This document shows, in pieces, positions 33,635 to 42,011 of a DNA stretch of 64,000 nt (its first letter is position 1; every line of letters begins with the position of its first letter). The position numbers were made by a program, and so were the translations under genes. This DNA comes from Thiorhodovibrio frisius. Lineage in GTDB: Bacteria > Pseudomonadota > Gammaproteobacteria > Chromatiales > Chromatiaceae. The stretch is from positions 2,908,501 through 2,972,500 of the forward strand of contig NZ_CP121471.1 of assembly GCF_033954835.1 (NCBI RefSeq), in the 5' to 3' direction. The notes below the pieces were generated by a model. That model was not told where the DNA came from. It was given only the letters and a program-made list of their open reading frames with translations, and ran no database searches.

Positions 33635-34318
33635 ATGAACAACGATGTCCTGCTCGAAGCCCGCCGGCGCTGGACTATTCACAACCTGCCCTTTGGCGCG
33701 CTGCGCGACCATTATGCCCAGCTGCTACCGCGCGCCAGTCGCGACTATCGCGACACCGACTATCTGGCGCTCGATTTTGAAACCACCGGGCTCTACCCGG
33801 TAAAGGATCAGATTCTGAGCTTCGGCTGGGTACCTATTGACGGCAATCGCATCCGGCTCGCCGGTGCCCAACACCGGCTGGTGCGGATCGATCAGGCCAT
33901 CTCGGCGGACAGCGCCGTGATTCACCAGATTACCGACGATCAGACCGCCACCGGCGAGCCGCTGAAAGATGTGCTGTCCGATTGCCTGCGCGCGCTCGGC
34001 GGACGGGTACTGGTGGCCCATCACGCACGCATCGAGCGAGGGTTTCTTGGCGCCGCCTGCCGCCAGGTGTTTGGGCAGGAGCCGCTGCTGCGGGTGATCG
34101 ACACCCAGGCCCTGGCGCGCCGCAGCCTGGAGCGCCGCCAGCAGGCATACCGCGCCGAAGATGTACGCCTGCACGCATTGGCCGCGCATTACAATCTGCC
34201 CCAAATGGCGGCTCACAATGCGCTCAGCGATGCGCTCAACACAGCGCAGGTGTTCCTTGCCCAGAGTGCCTATCTCGACACCGGAAAACCCCTGCTGCTG
34301 CGCGATTTACTCACCTGA
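33635..34318 (+). CDS. DnaQ-like 3'-5' exonuclease
   Basis: A 227-residue DEDDh exonuclease: YLALDFETTGLYP (Asp-Glu motif), ISADSAVIHQITDD, LVAHHARIERGFL (second Asp replaced by a His/Glu-rich motif) and HNALSDALNTAQVF (His and Asp of motif III). It is not the polymerase III epsilon subunit proper; the neighbourhood (symporter, DUF294 protein) is the usual one for this small exonuclease family. The role there is unknown. Confidence 0.82.
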   Translation: MNNDVLLEARRRWTIHNLPFGALRDHYAQLLPRASRDYRDTDYLALDFETTGLYPVKDQILSFGWVPIDGNRIRLAGAQHRLVRIDQAISADSAVIHQITDDQTATGEPLKDVLSDCLRALGGRVLVAHHARIERGFLGAACRQVFGQEPLLRVIDTQALARRSLERRQQAYRAEDVRLHALAAHYNLPQMAAHNALSDALNTAQVFLAQSAYLDTGKPLLLRDLLT

Positions 34319-34350
34319 CAGCCACAACAATCTCGCTTGGAGCCCCGACC

Positions 34351-35142
34351 ATGCGCCCGTCCCTGCCCATCGCGTTCTGTTTTGTCGCCACCCAAGTCCT
34401 GGCCACCCAGGCGGCTTTCGCCCAATCTGATCGCGATATCCTGTTTCAACTCTCCACTATTGATGCCCTGCTGGCTGGCGTTTATCAGCCGCTCGCCACC
34501 CTGGACGAGGTACTCGAGCACGGCGATTTCGGCCTTGGCACCTTTGCCGGCCTCGACGGGGAACTTGTACTCATTGACGGGGAGGTCTATAAGGCCGCAG
34601 CTGACGGGACAGTCAGGCGCATGCCGGGCGACACGGCCACACCCTTTATCAGCCTGACCTGGTTCGATGCCGATGAACGGCTACAACCGCCACCCGATCA
34701 GGATTACGCCGCCTTCAAAACCTGGTTGGAAGAGCGACTGCCTAGCCCGAACCTCACCTACGCGGTGCGGGTGGATGGCCAGTTCGCCAAAGTCCGCTAC
34801 CGCAGCGTCCCCGCGCAGAAACCACCCTATCGGCCGCTGAAGGAAGTCGCCAAGGAACAGACCTACTTCGACAGCGAGAACATCGCCGGCACCCTGATTG
34901 GCTTCTGGTGCCCGAGCTACGTCAAAGGGTTGAATGTGCCGAGCTTCCACCTGCATTTCCTGTCCGATGACCGCAAATCCGCCGGACATCTGCTCGACTT
35001 CACCCTGACCGAGGGCGAGGTAACGCTCGACCCGACCACCGGCTGGACCCTAGAACTCCCGATGGACAAAGCCTTTCTTCGCGCCAATCTCGGGGCGGAT
35101 CGCGCCAAGGCGCTGCACGCTGTCGAGCAGGGCGAACAATGA
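34351..35142 (+). CDS. budA: Alpha-acetolactate decarboxylase, predicted exported
   Basis: A 263-residue protein of the BudA/AlsD family, which converts acetolactate to acetoin. GTFAGLDGELVLIDGEVYKA, PFISLTWFDADE and FHLHFLSDDRKSAGHLLDF (Zn-binding His cluster) are diagnostic. The start is the ATG at 34351; the longer frame overlaps the exonuclease. The N-terminus MRPSLPIAFCFVATQVLATQ and following AAFA looks like a signal peptide, with cleavage likely after residue 24, so the enzyme should act in the periplasm or outside. No acetolactate synthase (alsS/budB) is adjacent. Confidence 0.88.
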   Translation: MRPSLPIAFCFVATQVLATQAAFAQSDRDILFQLSTIDALLAGVYQPLATLDEVLEHGDFGLGTFAGLDGELVLIDGEVYKAAADGTVRRMPGDTATPFISLTWFDADERLQPPPDQDYAAFKTWLEERLPSPNLTYAVRVDGQFAKVRYRSVPAQKPPYRPLKEVAKEQTYFDSENIAGTLIGFWCPSYVKGLNVPSFHLHFLSDDRKSAGHLLDFTLTEGEVTLDPTTGWTLELPMDKAFLRANLGADRAKALHAVEQGEQ

Positions 35143-35263
35143 TCGCCGCCCTCGGTAGAGGCCGAAGAGTGAGAAAATTGGAGCGGGGAGAGAAATCGAG
35201 AGGGGAAAATAGGGCCCGCGTGAAAATCTTTCGACTGGCCGACCCTCTGCACTGGCGCACCCG

Positions 35264-36076
35264 CTAGGATTCGGTGTCAACAGGCTCCGTCGAATTCGCC
35301 GGCGCGTCCTGTGGTTGCTCAACCTGATTGACGCGCACCAGAGCAACTGTGATGTTATCCACGCCGCCGCGTTTGCAGGCAAGTTTTATCAGGGTGTCAG
35401 CCGCTGTCTCTAGGGAGCTTGCGGCGACTAAGACATTCTGTAGTTCCTCGGTGGGCACCATGCCTGTCAGTCCGTCGGAGCACAACAAATAGAGATCGCC
35501 CTCGACCAGCTCGGTGGTATCCGTGGTCGCCTTGATGTGCGCAGCCGAGCCTAGGGCACGGGTCAGCACATTGTCGGTGATGCCATATTCGCGGGCATCC
35601 GCCAGCGTCGGGAAAAAGCCCTGATCGACCACTTCCTGAATAAAGGAGTGATCGCGTGTGAGCTGCTTTAGCTCGCCGTCGCGCAGCCGGTACAGGCGCG
35701 AATCACCGACATGGCCGTAAACCATCCAGCCTTGGCCAAAAAAGCCCATGACGACTGTGGTGCCCATACCGGAGCACTCGGGTTGCTCTTTGGCATGGCG
35801 AATAATGGCGACATTGGCCTCATCGACCGCAGCCTCGGTCAGCAGTTGTGCGATGCGAGGCTCTGAGCGGCTAGGTGCCCGCGCAATAAAGCGCTCACCG
35901 ATCAAGTCAACCGCCATGCGGCTTGCGACCTCTCCCGCGCTGGCCCCACCAACGCCATCAGCAACAATGGCCAGGTAATTCTCGGGGTGCACCGCGACAG
36001 AGTCCTCGTTGCCCTTGCGCACCATGCCGAGATGCGTGCGGCTAGCGAACTCCAATGCCGGCTTTTGTTCAGCCAC
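35264..36076 (-). CDS. PP2C-type serine/threonine phosphatase (Stp/PrpC)
   Basis: A 270-residue bacterial PP2C. Metal and catalytic motifs in order: VRKGNEDSVAV, AIVADGVGGASAGE, SGMGTTVVM, YGHVGDSRLYRLRDG, LLCSDGLTGMV and GGVDNITVALV. It dephosphorylates Ser/Thr residues, normally opposite a Hanks-type kinase, but no kinase is nearby. The start at 36076 is straightforward. Confidence 0.92.
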   Translation of the reverse strand: MAEQKPALEFASRTHLGMVRKGNEDSVAVHPENYLAIVADGVGGASAGEVASRMAVDLIGERFIARAPSRSEPRIAQLLTEAAVDEANVAIIRHAKEQPECSGMGTTVVMGFFGQGWMVYGHVGDSRLYRLRDGELKQLTRDHSFIQEVVDQGFFPTLADAREYGITDNVLTRALGSAAHIKATTDTTELVEGDLYLLCSDGLTGMVPTEELQNVLVAASSLETAADTLIKLACKRGGVDNITVALVRVNQVEQPQDAPANSTEPVDTES

Positions 36077-36242
36077 TGCGAACCACCTCTTTCACCTGAC
36101 CCGCGCAGACCCCGGCAACCCGGAGTATGAATCTGCTGTTTTCACGATAACTCTCATAGCTGGGGCAACCATAGTCGGGGCAACGCGGAGAATGACTCTG
36201 CTGTTCTCACAGAGCAACCACAGACGAAAAAATCATCCGCAC
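36077..36242. repeat. Spacer with an imperfect direct repeat
   Basis: Two roughly 30-base units, at 36117 and 36179, share CGGAGTATGAATCTGCTGTT versus CGGAGAATGACTCTGCTGTT, and both then end in TCAC. They may be operator-like or a simple duplication. Confidence 0.5.
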
Positions 36243-37058
36243 CTACTTGGAGGTGGCATCGAGCAATTTGGCCAGACGGTCTGGCTCTACATAACCAGGA
36301 ATCATATCGCCCGATTCCAGCACAATCGCTGGCGTTCCTTGGATGCCCAGCATTTCTCCGAGCGCCATATGCTCCTTGACCGGATTTTTGCATGTCGCCG
36401 ACGCCACTTGCTCGCCGTTCTTGGCGGCAGTCATCGCGGCTTTCTGGTTATCGGCACACCAGACGGAAACGGCCTTGTCGTAGGATGGGCTGCCCGCACC
36501 GCTGCGTGGGAAGAACAGATAGCGGACGGTGATTCCCGCCTGATTATAACCATCGATCTGGTGGTGCAGCTTGCGGCAGTAACCGCAGTCGATATCGGTA
36601 AAGACAGTGATTTCATGCTTGGGATTATCGGCGGCAAAAATGATGGCTTCGTCATCCCCAACGCCTGCCATGGTGCGCTGACGTGCCTCGGCCTGGGCCG
36701 CTTCGACGATATTCTCGCGAGTCTGCAAGTCAACAATGGCGCCGTCGATCAGGTAGCGACCGTCGGCAGTCACAAACATCACCTGCGGGCCTATGTCCAC
36801 CTGGTAGAGCCCGTCGATGACTGATGGTTTGACCGTCGTTGGCTTGTCCTCTGGCAGTACCTTGGCCAGCGCGGCACGGATGGTAGCGGCATCGTCCGCT
36901 TGCACCGGGCCAGCCAGGGCCAAGCCCAGGGCGACCAAGGGCAAAAGCAAGGCAGCCTTCAGCAATGAAACTCCAGGGTTCTGGAAATGGCTGGGAAGAT
37001 AGCCGTTGGAATGGCTGAGATACTGGAAATCGCCCTGGGGATTGATGGATACCATCAT
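36243..37058 (-). CDS. dsbC: Thiol:disulfide interchange protein DsbC
   Basis: A 271-codon frame for a periplasmic disulfide isomerase: the active site CGYC is at residues 158-161 (VFTDIDCGYCRKLHHQID), and GTPAIVLESGDMIPGY contains the cis-Pro loop. The N-terminal dimerisation domain follows the signal peptide. The hydrophobic signal starts near residue 32, and a TTG at 36965 preceded by GGAG is a good alternative start; the annotated ATG at 37058 adds about 30 atypical residues. DsbC isomerises wrong disulfides and is kept reduced by DsbD. Confidence 0.9.
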   Translation of the reverse strand: MMVSINPQGDFQYLSHSNGYLPSHFQNPGVSLLKAALLLPLVALGLALAGPVQADDAATIRAALAKVLPEDKPTTVKPSVIDGLYQVDIGPQVMFVTADGRYLIDGAIVDLQTRENIVEAAQAEARQRTMAGVGDDEAIIFAADNPKHEITVFTDIDCGYCRKLHHQIDGYNQAGITVRYLFFPRSGAGSPSYDKAVSVWCADNQKAAMTAAKNGEQVASATCKNPVKEHMALGEMLGIQGTPAIVLESGDMIPGYVEPDRLAKLLDATSK

Positions 37059-37081
37059 GCAAAAAACCTCGCTAACAATGT

Positions 37082-37564
37082 CTAATCGCGAAAATTGGTG
37101 AACTGAAGCGGCAGCTTCCAGTCGGTATTGCGCAACTCGGCGATGGCGTCTTGAAGATCATCGCGTTTTTTGCCGCTGATTCGCACCTGATCGCCCTGAA
37201 TCTGCGCCTGCACCTTGAGCTTGCTGGCCTTGAGCGCTTTGACCATGCGCTTGGCGGTGTCCGAGTCAACGCCCTGCTTGATGCCAACGCGCTGGCGGGC
37301 TGCATTCAGGGTGGTGACGGGTTCGTCGATCTCAAGCGCGGCGAGATCGACTGAGCGTTTGACAAGCTTCTGGCGCAAAATGTCCATCATTTGCCCCAGT
37401 TGGAATTCCTGCTCGGCGTGCAGCTCAATGGCACCATCCTGCAGCTCAAAACGCGCTTCAACGCCTTTGAAATCAAACCGCGTTGCAATCTCGCGCGCGG
37501 CTTGATCGACAGCATTGCGGACTTCCTGCAGGTCGGCCTCCGCGACCACATCAAACGACGGCAT
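37082..37564 (-). CDS. yajQ: YajQ-family nucleotide-binding protein
   Basis: A 160-residue YajQ/UPF0234 protein. MPSFDVVAEADLQEVRNAVD, IATRFDFKGVEARFE and VRISGKKRDDLQDAIA are near-invariant in the family, and the ending LPLQFTNFRD is typical. Members bind nucleotides, and in some species cyclic-di-GMP. The ATG at 37564 is used; the longer frame upstream is a shadow of xerD. Confidence 0.93.
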   Translation of the reverse strand: MPSFDVVAEADLQEVRNAVDQAAREIATRFDFKGVEARFELQDGAIELHAEQEFQLGQMMDILRQKLVKRSVDLAALEIDEPVTTLNAARQRVGIKQGVDSDTAKRMVKALKASKLKVQAQIQGDQVRISGKKRDDLQDAIAELRNTDWKLPLQFTNFRD

Positions 37565-37667
37565 TGCACCTCCACCAGAATATTCAGCAGCCTGATTAAG
37601 CCGAAAGGCTACCATAGTTTCGCGCAGTGGCGAGAGTGTTTGCGCCACAGCGGGCACGCACAATTGC

Positions 37668-38567
37668 TCAGGCGCGCGGATGGTGCCGGGCGTGCATTTC
37701 CTGCAAGCGCGCGTTGGCAACATGGGTATAGATCTGGGTGGTAGAAAGATCGCTGTGACCAAGCAGCATCTGCACCACACGCAGATCGGCACCATGGTTG
37801 AGCAAATGCGTGGCGAAAGCATGCCGCAGGCTGTGGGGAGAAAGCTCCACCACAATCCCGGCCTCGAGTGCATAACGTTTGATCAGCTGCCAGAAGGCCT
37901 GACGGGTCATACAGCAGCCGCGGCTGGTCGGAAACACCTGGCCGCACTGGCGCGCCCCCAGCAGCTCGGCCCGCGGCCCGCGCGCAAAGTCCGTCAGCCA
38001 GGACAGAGCTTCCTCGCCCAGAGGCACCAGCCGCTCCTTGCTGCCCTTGCCCATCACCCGCACCACGCCCTGATTCAGGCTGACTGAATTCCATTCAAGG
38101 GTTACCAGTTCCGTCACCCGCAAGCCGGTGGCATAAAGCACCTCAAGCATGGTGCGATCCCGATGCCCGCGCGCGAGTTCGGTATCAGGTGCCTGGAGCA
38201 GAGCTTCGACATCGGCCTCGCTCAGACTGCGCGGCAGCGGGCGCCCGAGTTTGGGTGCATCAATGCGCGTGCTCGGGTCTTTGTCAACCAGCCCCTGGCG
38301 CAACAGATAACCGTAGAACTGACGCAGACAGGACAGCACCCGCGCCGAGGAGCGCGGCTTGAGCCCCTTGCCCGCCAGCGCCCCGAGATAATCCATCAAG
38401 TCGATACGATCCGCCGCAGCCGGCTCCCGACCTTGGGCAGCTTCGAGCCACTCGCAGTAGGCACGCAAATCGGACTGATAGGCCGAGAGGGTATTGGCAC
38501 TCAGGCCCCGCTCCATCCAGAGCGCATCGGCGAAAGCTTCCACCATGGCCGCAGTTGCGTCTTTCAT
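37668..38567 (-). CDS. xerD: Site-specific tyrosine recombinase XerD
   Basis: A 299-residue XerD. The catalytic residues are all present: Arg150 (GLRVTELVTLEW), Lys174, His245, Arg248 (SPHSLRHAFATHLLNHGADL), His271 (LLGHSDLSTTQIYTHV) and the nucleophile Tyr280. Together with XerC it resolves chromosome dimers at dif and is activated by FtsK. Its start overlaps the ogt stop by four bases. Confidence 0.95.
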   Translation of the reverse strand: MKDATAAMVEAFADALWMERGLSANTLSAYQSDLRAYCEWLEAAQGREPAAADRIDLMDYLGALAGKGLKPRSSARVLSCLRQFYGYLLRQGLVDKDPSTRIDAPKLGRPLPRSLSEADVEALLQAPDTELARGHRDRTMLEVLYATGLRVTELVTLEWNSVSLNQGVVRVMGKGSKERLVPLGEEALSWLTDFARGPRAELLGARQCGQVFPTSRGCCMTRQAFWQLIKRYALEAGIVVELSPHSLRHAFATHLLNHGADLRVVQMLLGHSDLSTTQIYTHVANARLQEMHARHHPRA

Positions 38568-39055
38568 GCACCAAACTCCGTCAAATCCACGTTCTCATGC
38601 CGCAGCAGCCAGACCTTGATGCACATGGATGCGCCATCGGTCTGTCCAGCAAAACCACCGAGACCGCGCTGCGCCACAACCCGATGACAGGGCACCAGAA
38701 TCGGGCAGGGATTGGCGCGACAGGCGTTACCCACCGCGCGCGCGCTGCTGCCGAGTTCCGCCGCCAAATCACCATAGCGTTTGACCGCCCCACTTGGAAT
38801 CCGCCGCAGTGCCTGCCACACGCGCTGCTGAAACGCCGTGCCCACAAGTTGCAAGACAATGCTGAAGTCGTGAGTTGCATCGCGAAAATAGGCATGAAAC
38901 TCTTGCTCAAGCCAGGCTGGCGCGGCCAAGGTGGGGCGGTGCGCGCAAGCCTTGTGCATCGGCAGGCGCACACAGCGAACCGCACGCCGCTGCCAATGCA
39001 CGCTGAGCGCACCGAGCGGTGTGTCGATCATGGAGCATTCGCAGTCATTCAGCAT
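38564..39055 (-). CDS. ogt: Methylated-DNA--protein-cysteine methyltransferase
   Basis: An alkyltransferase that repairs O6-methylguanine by transferring the methyl group to its own cysteine. The active site is PCHRVVAQRGLGGFAG. TAFQQRVWQALRRIPSGAVK and ARAVGNACRANP are also family-typical. I use the ATG at 39055 (MLNDCECSMIDTPLGALSV); the frame is open to 39124. It overlaps xerD by four bases and is divergent from ycgN. Confidence 0.93.
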   Translation of the reverse strand: MLNDCECSMIDTPLGALSVHWQRRAVRCVRLPMHKACAHRPTLAAPAWLEQEFHAYFRDATHDFSIVLQLVGTAFQQRVWQALRRIPSGAVKRYGDLAAELGSSARAVGNACRANPCPILVPCHRVVAQRGLGGFAGQTDGASMCIKVWLLRHENVDLTEFGA

Positions 39056-39143
39056 CTGGCGCTCAACCCGGGACCGAACATCAGCTTGAGATCGGTATAA
39101 TGCGGCCATTCTCCCCCCACGCATTCATCAGAGGTCACCCGGT

Positions 39144-39587
39144 TTGAACGACGCCCACCCGCCCTTTTGGGAAAGCATCCCGCTCGCGGCCATGACGCGG
39201 GAACAATGGGAATCCCTGTGCGACGGTTGCGCGAAATGCTGCCTGAACAAGTTTGAGGACGAGGATACCGGGGACATTCATTACAGCAATGTGGCCTGTT
39301 TTCTGCTCGATCATCATAGCGGCCATTGTCAGGACTATCCCAATCGTTCCACTCGGGTGCCAGACTGCGTGACCCTGACGCTCCAGACACTGGAAAATCC
39401 CGGCTGGCTGCCGCAAACCTGCGCTTACCGCTTGCTTGCCGAGGGGCAACCCCTGCCCAAGTGGCACCCTTTGCTGAGCGGTGAGGCAGACTCCGTCATA
39501 GAAAGCGGCCATTCGGTCCTCGGACGTATTGTCTGCGAGACCCAAGCCGACGACCCCCTGCTCCATCTGATCGACTGGGTCCGCTGA
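39144..39587 (+). CDS. ycgN: YcgN-family cysteine-rich protein (UPF0260)
   Basis: A 147-residue protein with the UPF0260 signature WESLCDGCAKCCLNKFEDED and further conserved cysteines (VACFLLD, CQDYPNRSTRVPDC). The start appears to be the TTG at 39144 with GAGG upstream; the first ATG is 16 codons later and would cut the conserved N-terminus. The cysteine pattern suggests a metal or Fe-S site; function unknown. Confidence 0.9.
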   Translation: MNDAHPPFWESIPLAAMTREQWESLCDGCAKCCLNKFEDEDTGDIHYSNVACFLLDHHSGHCQDYPNRSTRVPDCVTLTLQTLENPGWLPQTCAYRLLAEGQPLPKWHPLLSGEADSVIESGHSVLGRIVCETQADDPLLHLIDWVR

Positions 39588-39610
39588 CCCTTACCCGACC
39601 TGCTTTGCTC

Positions 39611-40216
39611 ATGACCACAGCCACTATCGTGCTTGCCTCCAGTTCCCGCTACCGGCGCGCCTTGCTGGACAAACTCGGGTTAGACCGGTTGGGCCTGGAG
39701 TGCCGCACCGATGCCCCGGACATCGACGAGCAAGCACTCCCCGGCGAGGCCCCCGCCACTCTGGTCGAGCGTCTCGCCCTGGCCAAGGCGCGAGCCGTGG
39801 CGCCCCGCCACCCGAATGCGCTCATCATCGGCTCCGACCAGGTCGCCAGCATTGATGGTCAAATGCTTGGCAAACCCGGTGGGCACCAGGCGGCCATCGC
39901 GCAGCTAGAGCGCCTGGCCGGGCGTCAGGTTTGTTTTCTGACCGGACTCTGTCTACTCAATTCCGCAACCGGCCGATCGCAAAGCTGCTGCGAGTCTTTC
40001 TGGGTGAGCTTCCGGCACCTGTCGCAAAAGCAGATCGCCGCCTATGTCGAGCGCGAACGCCCTTACGACTGCGCCGGGGCCTTCAAGTCCGAGGGGCTTG
40101 GCATCGCGCTCTCCTCGCGCCTAGAGGGCGCGGACCCCAACAGCCTGATCGGCCTGCCGCTGATTCGCCTGATCGCGATGCTGGAAGCGGAGGGAATTGA
40201 GGTGCTCGGACCCTGA
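39611..40216 (+). CDS. Maf-family nucleotide pyrophosphatase (YceF type)
   Basis: A 201-residue Maf-like protein: IVLASSSRYRRALLDKL at the N-terminus, LIIGSDQVASIDG and PYDCAGAFKSEGLGIALSSR. The Ser/Asp/Lys pattern is that of Maf/HAM1-like house-cleaning hydrolases, and the YceF subgroup prefers m7GTP. The ATG at 39611 is chosen over an upstream TTG. ycgN precedes it by 23 bases. Confidence 0.9.
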   Translation: MTTATIVLASSSRYRRALLDKLGLDRLGLECRTDAPDIDEQALPGEAPATLVERLALAKARAVAPRHPNALIIGSDQVASIDGQMLGKPGGHQAAIAQLERLAGRQVCFLTGLCLLNSATGRSQSCCESFWVSFRHLSQKQIAAYVERERPYDCAGAFKSEGLGIALSSRLEGADPNSLIGLPLIRLIAMLEAEGIEVLGP

Positions 40217-40221
40217 CGCCA

Positions 40222-41214
40222 TCAGCGCAAGGAGACGGTGCCCTCGGCGCCGATCAGCTGCGCCCAGGTCGAGGCGATGGACGCGCCCAGTTGCTCGGTT
40301 AACTTTTCGAGCAGATCCCGCTTGCGGCTGTAGGCGACAATCTCCTCGGCGCCAATCAGATCGCGCGCCACGGAACTGCTGCTGCCCAAACCATCGGCCA
40401 GGCCAAGCTCGACACTCTCGGCGCCGGTCCAGAACAGCCCAGTGAATAGCTCGTCGTTCTCAGCCAAGCGATCCCCACGGCCTTCTTTGACCGCGTCAAT
40501 AAATTGCTGGTGCAGGCCATCGAGCATTCGCTGAACAAACACCTCGTCGAAGGTGTCCAGCGGCGAGAAAGGATCAAGAATCCCCTTGTGATCACCCGCG
40601 ACCAGCAGCCGGCGTTCGATGCCCAGTTCTTCCATCGCGCGCGAAAAGCCGAAGCTGCCGATGCGCACGCCGATGGAGCCGACCAGGCTGGCCTTGTCGA
40701 CATAAATCTCATCCGCTGCCACGGCGATGTAGTAGGCCCCGGAGGCACAGGCATCCACGGCCACGGCATAGACGGGTTTGTCAGGATATTTTGCCTTGAG
40801 CCGGCGAATTTCGTCGTTCACATAGCCTGACTGCACCGGACTGCCGCCGGGGCTGTTAATGCGCAGGATCACGCCCTTGGCATGCTCCGCCTTGAACGCC
40901 TTGCGCAACGCGGTGATGATTTTATCCGCGCTGGCATCGCTGTCAGCCGAGATCACCCCATCGATTTCAACCAGCGCGGTATGCTCTTTACCCGCCCCAA
41001 CCGACTCACTCAGATTCTCGGAATAGACCACCGCCAGCAACACCAACACGTAGGCTAGGGCGGCAAGTTTAAAAAACAGCCCCCAGCGACGCCCACGGCG
41101 CTGATCGCGCAGGAACTCGACCGCCATGCTGTTGATCAGCGCGCGCTCCCAGTTGGGATCATCGGGATCGGGCAGTTTGCTGGGGGGCAGTTGGCGGAAG
41201 GGCCATGGCTTCAT
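40222..41214 (-). CDS. sppA: S49 signal peptide peptidase SppA
   Basis: A 330-residue membrane-anchored S49 protease with one N-terminal transmembrane helix (about 45-65). The predicted nucleophile Ser is in VDACASGAYYIAVAADEI, and the Lys of the dyad in VAGDHKGILDPFSPLD. LRINSPGGSPVQSGYV is the oxyanion region. It digests remnant signal peptides in the inner membrane. It is convergent with the maf gene and upstream of the gph-like gene on the other side. Confidence 0.92.
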   Translation of the reverse strand: MKPWPFRQLPPSKLPDPDDPNWERALINSMAVEFLRDQRRGRRWGLFFKLAALAYVLVLLAVVYSENLSESVGAGKEHTALVEIDGVISADSDASADKIITALRKAFKAEHAKGVILRINSPGGSPVQSGYVNDEIRRLKAKYPDKPVYAVAVDACASGAYYIAVAADEIYVDKASLVGSIGVRIGSFGFSRAMEELGIERRLLVAGDHKGILDPFSPLDTFDEVFVQRMLDGLHQQFIDAVKEGRGDRLAENDELFTGLFWTGAESVELGLADGLGSSSSVARDLIGAEEIVAYSRKRDLLEKLTEQLGASIASTWAQLIGAEGTVSLR

Positions 41215-41250
41215 CTGTGTGTCTCCGGTGTCGAATGGCGGTCAGTCAAG

Positions 41251-41961
41251 TCAGCCGCGTGTGGCGAGCCAGGCGGGTAGTTCAGCGATGGCGTGAATCA
41301 GGCCAAGCGGCTCGCAGGCGAGCAGGCGGTCAGCGTCATGCACGCCGTAGCTGACGGCGAGCGACGGCATGCCGGCATTCTTCGCCATCAGCAGGTCAAA
41401 TTCGGTATCGCCGATCATCAGGGCTGCGTCCGCGCGGATGCCAAGCTCATCGAGCAATTCAAAAAGCATCTGCGGATTGGGCTTGGAAAGCGTCTCATCG
41501 GCACAGCGAGTGGCGTGAAAATAAGGCGCGAGCCCAGATTGCGCCAGTGCCCGATCAAGACCGCGACGGCTCTTGCCGGTAGCGACTGCAATCAGCCGCC
41601 CTTGTTGGTGCAAGGCACGCACCACCTCGTCAGCCCGGTCAAACAGCGGCGTCGGCGTCGGATCATCGCCAAGAAAGCGATTGCGATAGCCATCCATTAG
41701 CCGGGTGATGACTTCAGGCCTCTCCTGCGGACAGAGCGCCAGCATGGCCTCCTCCAGCCCCAGCCCGATCTGGGCGCGCATCTGCTCGGGCGGCGGCGGG
41801 CTCAGCGCTTGCTCAACAAAGGCGGCGGTCATGCAGTTGACGATGCGCGCGGCCGAGTCCATCAAGGTGCCGTCCCAGTCGAAAATAATCAGTGCGGGTT
41901 GCATGCTGTTGGAGGGCAATTGGCAATCTGCGGTTAGCGGTGTTTCGGTGATTTCTGTCAT
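41251..41961 (-). CDS. gph: HAD-superfamily phosphatase, phosphoglycolate phosphatase-like
   Basis: A HAD hydrolase with IIFDWDGTLMDS (nucleophile Asp), VATGKSRRGLDRAL, SKPNPQMLFELLDEL and MIGDTEFDLLMAKNAGM, as in Gph-type phosphatases. The starts at 42006, 41961 or 41904 are all possible; I give 41961. In phototrophs and aerobes it removes phosphoglycolate, but substrate specificity cannot be read from sequence. Its position directly after rluC is the common gammaproteobacterial arrangement. Confidence 0.87.
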   Translation of the reverse strand: MTEITETPLTADCQLPSNSMQPALIIFDWDGTLMDSAARIVNCMTAAFVEQALSPPPPEQMRAQIGLGLEEAMLALCPQERPEVITRLMDGYRNRFLGDDPTPTPLFDRADEVVRALHQQGRLIAVATGKSRRGLDRALAQSGLAPYFHATRCADETLSKPNPQMLFELLDELGIRADAALMIGDTEFDLLMAKNAGMPSLAVSYGVHDADRLLACEPLGLIHAIAELPAWLATRG

Positions 41962-42011
41962 CAGTATCCCGATGCTCAAGGTGTCGGGGCGAATGGAATC
42001 GCCCATTCGGC

